Below are positions 34,903 through 46,008 of a stretch of DNA of 64,000 nt, piece by piece (position 1 is the first letter of the stretch; the number at the start of each line of letters is the position of its first letter). The position numbers were made by a program, and so were the translations under genes. Source of the DNA: Arenicola marina (Eukaryota; Annelida; Polychaeta; Arenicolidae); assembly GCA_964019135.1 (NCBI GenBank), contig OZ025258.1, positions 6,343,961 through 6,407,960 on the forward strand. Direction: 5' to 3'. Below the pieces are notes generated by a model. The model was not told the origin of the DNA and searched no databases. It saw only the letters and a list, made by a program, of their open reading frames with translations.

Positions 34903-37900
34903 ACAGTTCCTTCCTGCCCAGCCAATAAACGCCCTCTCGTATCTAGGTAACTGAGTGAGGACAAAGCTTTCATGTGTTTCATAACACACATTATTATTTA
35001 TGAGCTGGTGAAACGTTGTCTTGGGTCGACCCAGGGCAAGTTGTATACATAGCGATCTGGACGATAACTGGCGACACTCGACTTGCTGTTTTTGGACAGG
35101 CTACCCCCTACATTGGCGTTCAAATTCCAATTCCGATAAAATTTTAAAATTCGACACAGACACAATTTTACAGTTTCTCGAAAAGACGACAGCGGATGAG
35201 CGGACAGATGGATCAGATTATACAATAATGAGAAAAGTACACACAACGTACGTTACCGGATCCAGGAGCCGGTTTTGGTACTGGGCACTCCGCTCCACAG
35301 GTGCACGCACACTCACACCCCATCAGATCCCCCGTAATGACAGGAATGCAAACTTCCCCTGCGTGGATAAACGGCGTAAATCAACCACAATGTTATTAGG
35401 TTATGGGATTTGGCAGTGTCTTCTCCATCTTAAACTATACGGAACACGAATGATTATATGGTGCTTCATACTTACCAGATGTTCCTTGCGTGTAGTCAAT
35501 GGGTTCATCATGAAGTGCAAAGTGGACACGTACCTTGGTCGTGTATCTTTACAATACGAAGCCGGTCATTGGTCCGTACAACCGCAAATAATCTACTGAA
35601 AACTCAGATCATCTCAAAACGAAGTGCGACACATAATAATAAACAGTCAATAATCAGCACAAGATTGTGACACCAATAACACGAGACACGACGAAACAGT
35701 AAGCCACTTTGGACAGTTTCCAGTACTCTAGACGAATAAGCTGATGTTACCTGAAATGCAAACACAATATGCTAAGAGCAATTTGCATGCAGTTTAGAAA
35801 TCACAGCAATTTCCCCAACGAAAAACAATGACATCTGTCAAAAAATTTTTTGCAATTACTTTGTGAATTGCAACGTTTATCACATCAATGAGAACCTCCA
35901 TGTAAATTATTTTTCTCTCAGTGCGCCGCGAAATTATCTCAAGTACAAGCATAACGCTAGAAAACTTTGCCATTTACTACACTAGTCACAATGACTGTCT
36001 GGTCGTAATTTCACTCACGTGTCGTGCATTTTACTCTTGTCATCTGGTATACGCCCACTTATAAACTATAAACAGACTGCGAACCAGGACTCATCGCCGG
36101 GATCGTAGGAAGACTTCCATCCAAATAGTCCCACCAAGGATGGGGTTCTAACATGTTCTTCTTGTTGTTATGCAGAGGACCTTACAAAGCACTTTTGCAA
36201 TGAAGAAGAAACAAGGAGAAATGGGAAGGGGAGAACTCTTATTGACGGCTCATACTAAAGATATTTCGATAAATAACGGCTTCGTAAGATTTTGTAGAAG
36301 TTATCTTTGGGAAATGTTAGAGACCTGTATGTTTCACAAGCAAAAAGCCAAGTGCACACAAAGCGTGTCTTATAAGCATTAGACTCAGTTAATTCATTTA
36401 GTTTTTTGCCAAAGAATATACCTTACTGTGGTGGATACCTGGCATAGATGTTCTTCTGGTCGTTCTTCCATGTAAGGACGGACCATTGTTTCAGCGTAGC
36501 TCACATATAATTCACGTCTAACATTTACCACAGTAATCCACTGCCTCGCCTGCCCCAGTCTTTGCTATCATCTTCTGCGATGTCGTCTGCTGTCTCGACT
36601 ACCCCAGTCTTGGCTATCAAACCGCCATTGCCCTTCGGTATATGCAACTATATATATACATGCATAGCTGAGCTAGTCTGGGTCTGTGAGTCCTTTCGCC
36701 TGGAGCATAAAGCTAAAATATCATGCAATTTGATTAAACTAATAACACTAAATCATAATATCGCAATAACCATTAATTGAAAACTGCATGGCGAAGAACC
36801 TGCCATGCTGCTTGGAATAAATCTTCAGGAAATCAAGCTATCAGGTTTTCATTACATTTAGCTTTCAGTAATTTCAGATGGTGGTAGGAACAACAATAAA
36901 CCAATTTCGCTATTTTGTAATCCCCACGGTTATTTAACTTGATGGCATTGAACACTCGTTGATGTGACTACAGTGTAAATTGTGTAAACAGTGTAAATCA
37001 CAAAAGTTTTACAACATGAGTCGCCTTGCTAATAAATGACTTGACAAAGCAACTAAAGTAAAAGTTCAATGCTATTGTGCACTTGCAGTAAAACTAATGG
37101 ATCTGTCAAGGTTGATGACTATTTGGCGGCTTCATTATGCGAAAAGTTAGTTACTGGACAAAAATGTTGCTAATGCCCCATGACATGCTGCCCCAACAAT
37201 GTCATTACATTGCGTGTCATTAGCTCTAGCTGAGAACATGTCTGAGCGATTTGTTGTGCACCAATACGATTTGGTACCGTCTGGCAATGCCACGAGGCAT
37301 AGACCGGCTTTTATTCGAGAAGTATTCAGAGAATGTTGCGACACGGACAATGCAAATCTCATACGGAATCACATGACAAATTAGACGTGTACAGGGAAAG
37401 AAAGGTATCGCCGCGTTTAGCATTACCCTTAAAGTAAATATATCGAAATCTCTCTGTAATAGCTCTGACTAGACTACAAATAGCAAGCCAACCCATAGCA
37501 ATGGAAAGCGGTAGATTCATAGTGACGTTTATTACATGGTGTGTCAATTGGCCCAGAGCAACGGAGAATATTCGGTTGTAGAGAAATATCATGTGCAGCA
37601 TCAAACGAACTGTTTTCCGCTAATGAGTGGAGGAAATCCAACGAGCTCTAAAATAAAGAGCAAATGCTTTCTTGCGACCGGAGACTCGTGGGCACTGATG
37701 TCTACAAAGTCAGTAACACACATCGTTATTTGATATGTTCTATCAAGGACACGGCCGTGAGCTCTATCGTTGTAAGTGACTTGTTTATTTTACAGATTAA
37801 AGGATACGGATTGACCTCTTGTCGACTGATGTACGGTATTAATTGCGCTGTATGGGTGACCACTTGCCTGAGGTGGTGCGGTTCTATTATACTGCCAGTC

Positions 37901-38021
37901 AACCGCGAGAGCCAGCATTTGATTTAGGAAAGTCGATCCGGACCTATAACATTTGAAATGTAGGCACATCGCATGGCACGCGTCTGTAACCAGAGGCAAA
38001 GTATATCACGCAGACTAATTT
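34903..38021. other. Body of duplication copy 3 after the deletion: no recognised gene
   Basis: Collinear with 23190-26309 of copy 1. It resumes at TTACAGTTCC right after the deletion joint and holds no recognisable coding or RNA feature. Confidence 0.4.
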
Positions 38022-39271
38022 CATACACAGTCATACACAGGCCATACACAGGCTCCAAAATGTCATACACAGGCATACACAGGCCAAACAAAGGCACCAA
38101 GATGCCATAAACTGGCCATACACAGGCACCAAGATGACATAAACAGGCCATACACATGTACCAAGACGTCGCATACACAGGCCACACACAGGCCAAACAA
38201 AGGCATCAAAATGCCACAAACTGGCCAAACAAAGGCACCAAGATTCAATAGACTGGCCATACACAGGCACCAAGATGCCCTTAACAGGCCATACATAGGC
38301 AGCAAGATGTCATACACAGGCCATACACAGGCCAAACAAAGGCACCAATATGCCATAAAGTGGCCATACACAGGCACCAAGATGCCATAAACAGGCCCTA
38401 CACAGACACGAAGATGCCATACACAGGCCATACACAGGCACCAAGTCGTCATACACAGGCCATACACAGGCCAAACAAAGGCACCAAGATGCCAAAACCT
38501 GGTCATACACAGGCACCAAGATGCCATAAACAGGCCCTACACAGGCACGAATATGCCATACACAGGCCATACACAGGCCATACACAGGCCATACACAAGC
38601 ACCGAGATGTCATACACAGGCCATACACAGGCACCAAGATGCCATACACTGGACATACAGAGGCCATACACAGACTATACACAGGCCATACATAGGCCAA
38701 ACAATGGCACTAAGATGCCAAAAACTGGTCATACACAGGCACCAAGATGCCATAAACAGGACCTACACAGGCACGAAGATGCCATAAACAGGCCATACAC
38801 AGGCACCAAGATGTTATACACAGGCCATACACAGACACCAAGATGTCATACACAGGCCATACAAACGCACCAAGATGCCACACACAGGCACCAAAATGCC
38901 ATACACATGCCACACACGGGCAGCAAGATTTCATACGCAGGCGATACACAGGCACCAAGATGCCATAAACAGGACCTACACAGGCACCAAGATGCCATAA
39001 ACAGGCCATACACAGGCACCAAGATGTTATACACAGGCCATACACAGACACCAAGATGTCATACACAGGCCATACAAACGCACCAAGATGCCACACACAG
39101 GCACCAAAATGCCATACACATGCCACACACGGGCAGCAAGATTTCATACGCAGGCGATACACAGGCACCAAGATGCCATACACAAGCAATACACAGGCAC
39201 CAAGATGTCATAAACAGGCCATACACAGGCGCAAAAATGTCATACGCAGGCCATACACAGGCCATAAACAC
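38022..39271 (+). repeat. 11-bp-based minisatellite (copy 3, about 1.25 kb)
   Basis: The longest of the three internal arrays. It has two tandem copies of a block of roughly 235 bp that contains the CACACACGGGCAGCAAGATT marker (near 38909 and 39121). Confidence 0.97.
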
Positions 39272-39839
39272 GTTTGGGGTTTGGGGTTTACGTTTTAACG
39301 TATTTATGTGGTAATAAAAACGTTATGATTTATTATAACCAAATATAAACCAGAAACAAGTTTTAAAAAGGTTCTAAAAACACTATGTGCGTAAAATCTC
39401 AGGGCTACAGCCCGCCGATGTTTGCCGATGTTTACCGAGGTCTGCTCAAAATGGCCGAGGTTTATTATGGGTAGCTTACCTTAATCCTCCATTCTTCTTT
39501 ATCTAAAATTTCTCTCCCTCTGTTTCCTCTTCTGGCGGAAGTTTACAAACCCAATCTCACCCACGCCCCCTACCGAGTTACCGTCCTACTTCCTGTCCTG
39601 CTACCCTAACTCGAGCGCTCGTCTACCTATCCTGACTTACGCTGTCGCTATCCCCTAGATGGCGCCACTAAACTTGTAAGACTGAGCGAGAAGTTGCCTG
39701 GCCGTTACATCCGTATGGTTGAAGCAAATACAACAAATAATGAAACACGAAAAGAGAATAAAAACACGTGGTGGGTTTGGGGGAGCAGGTAGAGGCGGCG
39801 GGAAGGAGGGGGGGGGGGGGGTCCGGGAAGGGATATTAT

Positions 39840-40480
39840 ATTGCTTGACAAACGAGCCAAATTCAGTAATATTGGGTAAACTATTGCGTATGCATCTGCG
39901 AGCACATTCATGTTTGATGGCATGAATATGATATTGATTACAATGCTTTGTGTGATAACGATGAATTTCGGAATGTTGAGTGGGTGCCATGACGGAGAAA
40001 TATGGTAGTAGTTGTTTTTTTTTTATTCAAAATAAAATTTCAACCGTTGTAGGAAGTAAGTATCCTCCAGTTTTAGTATATTTAATTTTCTGGAAATAGG
40101 TTTGGTATGCGCATTATATTTACTACAGATAATCTTTATCACTGCTCTCCTTTGGATCTTTGCTATCGGTTTGCTTTTATATCCCCAAACTAATAGCCCA
40201 TAATTAAGACACGATGATATTAATGTATTATATATTGAAAGGAAAATGTGTTGTGGTATGTATTGCATAAGCCGGTTTAGTATTCCCAAGCGCGCGGAGA
40301 GATTTTTACAAGTTGGTTGTATGGGCATGCCATGCAAGGTGCTTATCTATTGTTACTCCCAATAGATTAAAGAAACAAATTCTAATCCTAAAATACCCGT
40401 TAAATTTGTGTATTATATCAGATCTGCCTTTAACAAAGTTACCATTGATATTAAAGTATTCAGGGAGCTCTTATTTAATG
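39840..40480 (-). pseudogene. CR1/jockey-like LINE RT C-terminus (copy 4)
   Basis: Counterpart of 20620-21260; the main frame (40023-40337) is identical to copy 2. Confidence 0.8.
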
Positions 40481-40509
40481 CATTATTCTATTGCACCATT
40501 CATTGTACA

Positions 40510-40719
40510 CTATATACCACCTCTATATATTACGGTCTTCCGTAGATAACTTGTTCTGGCCTTAGGTGTGTAGTATAACTTAGATCCTCGAGTACCATAA
40601 CCGTGTATTTGATAATTATTAATACATAAAGAGGTAATCACGTTTGGTTTCTGCGTATATATGGAATGGTTGGATCCATAAGCTACCAAACGTAGTCTCT
40701 GAATGTCAGGGCGAAACAT
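40510..40719 (-). pseudogene. Second LINE RT C-terminal remnant (copy 4)
   Basis: Counterpart of 21290-21499, identical to copy 2. Confidence 0.6.
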
Positions 40720-41003
40720 TGTGTCAACATAATTATGATTGAGAAGTATGATTAATAATTATGAGTGATTCGCGCCTATCATTTACTATCATAATCCATT
40801 TCGTGGGGCTATCGTAGGGTAATAAAATGGCCCGTATAGATTTAGGTAACACATAGTATATTTCAATTGATAGCTTAAGAATTAGAGACGGAGAAACTAA
40901 GATAGAGGCAGACTTTAACGACATAAGAATAAAAGACGCATGTGCTCTAGCCATGACGAAATAACCAAAGGAGAGCCAAAAGGACAAAAGAAGGTGACAA
41001 TTG

Positions 41004-41206
41004 CAGGGGCGGACCTAGGAATTTGCCATGGGGGGGGGGGGGATTGCTCTCTGAAAACTTGCGAACGGAGGGGGGGGGGCAGGGTGTTCTCTGAAAAACT
41101 TGCGACCGGGGGGGGGGGCTGCTCGGAGAAGCCGACTTTAAACAGTGTATGTTCAGGTTCCCAAGGGGGGGGGGGTAATCCCCCCCCCCCCCTAGATGCG
41201 CCCCTG
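41004..41206. mobile_element. G-run TIR mini-element (copy 4)
   Basis: Same insertion and AATTG flanks as in copies 1 and 2; the G and C runs differ in length again. Confidence 0.8.
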
Positions 41207-44200
41207 AATTGATACCACGGTCAAGAGCAGCAGTATCTGACCGTCGGATGGAATGCTCAAGCCATTAGGACATTGAACAAGTTGAGACGACAACAAGTAA
41301 AGATGACAGCAAGCGACGGCTTAGCAATACCATAACAAAGAGAATAAATCTATGGCAAAATAAACAAAGTGGCCATCGTAGGCAATCAAGCAATCAAAGG
41401 CCAAAGCTAGCTAGCCCGGTCTAATAACACGACACGCAGGTGACACTAAAACAAGTCTTAGAGATTCACAATTCTATAGGCTCAATGCACTCGCTCGAAA
41501 CGGTTACTGAACTCGAAACACTACTGAAACGACAAGAATATTTGGACGGCATAAATAGAGAGGATAAACTTTGAGGAGGAGGTTTAGACTTAGACTGTCA
41601 TTTACCAAATATTAGGTTAGTTAGTTAGTTAGTTAGGTTTAAAAGAATAGACACTTAGCTTACCCCGTGGATGCAGTATTAAATTTTTAGTCAAACCCGG
41701 TTTACGATGGGTAAGTAAATAAATCTATAGCCAAACCCTACATTCAGGGTTGTTGGTGTCTTGTGTTCGTTCCACGTGAGCATTCCCCATCCTACAGATA
41801 ATAGTGCGAGTTTCATTCTGACAACGACAGTCGGTCGAGACCCCAAATGAGCACGACCATAGGGCCTTAACGTGGAACATGAAACGCTTAAATTTCCAAA
41901 AAGAAGACAAAGTATTACTTATGTAGTTTATTTAAACAGACGGTCAACGCAATAGAGGTGAGGGGCGTAGTAGGGCGACCTTCAGAAGAATCGGGCAGAG
42001 GAATCTCGCAACATCTGGTCACGTCATCACGTCAGTTTCTAGCTGGGTCATAAGGGCGAAAAATAATGCAATGTAAATATATTCTGTAAATAAACATGAA
42101 AAGTGAGACCGTTTAAAAATTAACATAATTAAAGGTCTTTTCGTTGTTTTCTATGTTGAACGGCATAAACGACGCAGGTACGTTTGTCGTACGGTGTAAG
42201 GGGACAATCAGGCGGGCAATGTTTTCTAGAAATTGACTGATCGTGTTTCTAGCAAGCTGAAGGTATTTCATATGCTTGCCTAATTGCATGACGATTACCG
42301 CTCCATCCCCCCCCCCCTCCCCCCCCCCCTGCGCGAACATGAAAATAGTTGAAGCTAAATAGCTGAAGAACTTTGTAACGGCACAACAAACGTTAAAGTA
42401 AAACAATAGTTTACAGTTCCTTCCTGCCCAGCCAATAAACGCCCTCTCGTATCTAGGTAACTAAGTGAGGACAAAGCTTTCATGTGTTTCATAACACACA
42501 TTATTATTTATGAGCTGGTGAAACGTTGTCTTGGGTCGACCCAGGGCAAGTTGTATACATAGCGATCTGGACGATAACTGGCGACACTCGACTTGCTGTT
42601 TTTGGACAGGCTATCCCCTACATTGGCGTTCAAATTCCAATTCCGATAAAATTTTAAAATTCGACACAGACACAATTTTACAGTTTCTCGAAAAGACGAC
42701 AGCGGACAGATGAGCGGACAGATGGATCAGCTTATACAAAAATGAGAAAAGTACACACACCGTACGTTACCTGATCCAGGAGCCGGTTATGGTACTGGGC
42801 ACTCCGCTCCACAGGTGCACGCACACTCACACCCCATCAGATCCCCCGTAATGACAGGAATGCAAACTTCCCCTGCGTGGATAAACGGCGTAAATCAACC
42901 ACAATGTTATTAGGTTATGGGATTTGGCAGTGTCTTCTCCATCTTAAATTATACGGAACACGAATGATTATATGGTGCTTCAAACTTACCAGATGTTCCT
43001 TGCGTGTAGTCAATGGGTTTATCATGAAGTGCAAAGTGGACACGTACCTTGGTCGTGTATCTTTACAATACGAATCCCGGTCATTGGTCCGTACAACCGC
43101 AAATAATCTACTGAAAACTCAGATCATCTCAAAACGAAGTGCGACACATAATAATAAACAGTCAATAATCAGCACAAGATTGTGACACCAATAACACGAG
43201 ACACGACGAAACAGTAAGCCACTTTGGACAGTTTCCAGTACTCTAGACGAATAAGCTGATGTTACCTGAAATGCAAACACAATATGCTAAGAGCAATTTG
43301 CATGCAGTTTAGAAATCACAGCAATTTCCCCAACGAAAAACAATGACATCTGTCAAAAAAATGTTTGCAATTACTTTGTGAATTGCAACGTTTATCACAT
43401 CAATGAGAACCTCCATGTAAATTATTTTTCTCTCAGTGCGCCGCGAAATTATCTCAAGTACAAGCATAACGCTAGAAAACTTTGCCATTTACTACACTAG
43501 TCACAATGACTGTCTGGTCGTAATTTCACTCACGTGTCGTGCATTTTACTCTTGTCATCTGGTATACGCCCACTTATAAACTATAAACAGACTGCGAACC
43601 AGGACTCATCGCCAGGATCGTAGGAAGACTTCCATCCAATTAGTCCCACCAAGGATGGGGTTCTAACATGTTCTTCTTGTTGTTATGCAGAGGACCTTAC
43701 AAAGCACTTTTGCAATGAAGAAGAAACAAGGAGAAATGGGAAGGGGAGAACTCTTATTGACGGCTCATACTAAAGATATTTCGATAAATAACGGCTTCGT
43801 AAGATTTTGTAGAAGTTATCTTTGGGAAATGTTAGAGACCTGTATGTTTCACAAGCAAAAAGCCAAGTGCACACAAAGCGTGTCTTATAAGCATTAGACT
43901 CAGTTAATTCATTTAGTTTTTTGCCAAGAATATACCTTACTGTGGTGGATACCTGGCATAGATGTTCTTCTGGTCGTTCTTACATGTAAGGACGGACCAT
44001 TGTTTCAGCGTAGCTCACATATAATTTACGTCTAACATTTACCACAGTAATCCACTGCCTCGCCTGCCCCAGTCTTTGCTATCATCTTCTGCGATGTCGT
44101 CTGCTGTCTCGACTAACCCAGTCTTGGCTATCAAACCGCCATTGCCCTTCGGTATATGCAACTATATATATACATGCATAGCTGGGCTAGTCTGGGTCTG

Positions 44201-44602
44201 TGAGTCCTTTCGCCTGGAGCATAAAGCTAAAATATCATGCAATTTGATTAAACTAATAACACTAAATCATAATATCGCAATAACCATTAATTGAAAACTG
44301 CATGGCGAAGAACCTGCCATGCTGCTTGGAATAAATCTTCAGGAAATCAAGCTATCAGGTTTTCATTACATTTAGCTTTCAGTAATTTCAGATGGTGGTA
44401 GGAACAACAATAAACCAATTTCGCTATTTTGTAATCCCCACGGTTATTTAACTTGATGGCATTGAACACTCGTTGATGTGACTACAGTGTAAATTGTGTA
44501 AAAAGTGTAAATCACAAAAGTTTTACAACATGAGTCGCCTTGCTAATAAATGACTTGACAAAGCAACTAAAGTAAAAGTTCAATGCTATTGTGCACTTGC
44601 AG
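41207..44602. other. Body of duplication copy 4, left of the insertion: no recognised gene
   Basis: Collinear with copy 2 and carrying its diagnostic variants up to about 44185, then copy 3 variants from 44369. Confidence 0.4.
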
Positions 44603-45075
44603 GCCATGGATTCGAACCTGCATATGGGGCAAGTTTCATCCAACCCCATTTCATTGCTCCATGATTTTTAAACCAACATTGTCCTAAACACCAAGATAGC
44701 ATTCATGTGGTGCAGATATACTACGATAAAAGCTATGTGAAAAAGCAACAACTATTAGCTGCGTCCCCTGCCCATTCTGTAAACATCAGGCAGCTTCTAG
44801 TTAGCTCTGTATATTGTATAAGGTTACTGAGCAGTGCACATAGCGGCCCATAGTCATTAGAAGGGTAAGAAATCAATTGTGACAGGTAAAACACCTTTAT
44901 CATGATCTCAAGACAAAAAATACATATTGCAGCTCAAAACTATCCACTTAAAGAAAGAACTTGTTGATTGCATTCAGCAACAGATGCCTGTAATAGACAT
45001 TATAATAGTAATTACATAGTTACAATCACACAATGTTACGCTGGAGCTGGGTGAATTCGTAATAAAGAAAAACAA
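44603..45075. mobile_element. 473-bp insertion unique to copy 4
   Basis: The other copies read GTGCACTTGCAG directly joined to TAAAACTAATGG; copy 4 has 473 bp between them. Near its left end it contains, on the minus strand, a perfect B-box GGTTCGAATCC (44620-44610). Its right end is A-rich (AATAAAGAAAAACAA). There is no clear target duplication and no coding frame. It may be a 5'-truncated retroelement on the plus strand or a SINE-like element; loss from the other copies is less likely because three copies share the uninterrupted site. Confidence 0.7.
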
Positions 45076-46008
45076 TAAAACTAATGGATCTGTCAAGGTT
45101 GATGACTATTTGGCGGCTTCATTATGCGAAAAGTTAGTTACTGGACAAAAATCTTGCTAATGCCCCATGACATGCTGCCCCAACAATGTCATTACATTGC
45201 GTGTCATTAGCTCTAGCTGAGAACATGTCTGAGCGATTTGTTGTGCCCCAATACGATTTGGTACCGTCTGGCAATGCCACGAGGCATAGACCGGCTTTTA
45301 TTCGAGAAGTATTCAGAGAATGTTGCGACACGGACAATGCAAATCTCAGACGGAATCACATGACAAATTAGACGTGTACAGGGAAAGAAAGGTATCGCCG
45401 CGTTTAGCATTACCCTTAAAGTAAATATATCGAAATCTCTCTGTAATAGCTCTGACTAGACTACAAATAGCAAGCCAACCCATAGCAATGGAAAGCGGTA
45501 GATTCATAGTGACGTTTATTACATGGTGTGTCAATTGGCCCAGAGCAACGGAGAATATTCGGTTGTAGAGAAATATCATGTGCAGCATCAAACGAACTGT
45601 TTTCCGCTAATGAGTGGAGGAAATCCAACGAGCTCTAAAATAAAGAGTAAATGCTTTCTTGCGACCGGAGACTCGTGGGCATTGATGTCTACAAAGTCAG
45701 TAACACACATCGTTATTTGATATGTTCTATCAAGGACACGGCCGTGAGCTCTGTCGTTGTAAGTGACTTGTTTATTTTACAGATTAAAGGATACGGATTG
45801 ACCTCTTGTCGACTGATGTACGGTATTAATTGCGCTGTATGGGTGACCACTTGCCTGAGGTGGTGCGGTTCTATTATACTGCCAGTCAACCGCGAGAGCC
45901 AGCATTTGATTTAGGAAAGTCGATCCGGACCTATAACATTTGAAATGTAGGCACATCGCATGGCACGCGTCTGTAACCAGAGGCAAAGTATATCACGCAG
46001 ACTAATTT
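45076..46008. other. Body of duplication copy 4, right of the insertion: no recognised gene
   Basis: Collinear with 25377-26309 and close to copy 3 in its variants (for example CCGTCTGGC, CCGCTAATGAG, AGAGGCAAAG). Confidence 0.4.

Larger units (their letters stand above)
34695..39285 (+). repeat. Tandem segmental duplication, copy 3 (4591 bp, internally deleted)
   Basis: The junction with copy 2 is the same as the copy 1/2 junction. After about 207 bp the sequence jumps at 34901 from the equivalent of 20275 to the equivalent of 23188, removing about 2.9 kb (the LINE fragments, the mini-element and adjoining sequence). Left-half variants match copy 1 and right-half variants match copy 4: type A, type b. 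Confidence 0.97.
39286..46008 (+). repeat. Tandem segmental duplication, copy 4 (body)
   Basis: Body of 6723 bp, which equals the 6.25-kb unit plus a 473-bp insertion at 44603-45075. Left-half variants match copy 2 and right-half variants match copy 3: type B, type b. It continues directly into the expanded minisatellite at 46009-57660. Confidence 0.97.
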
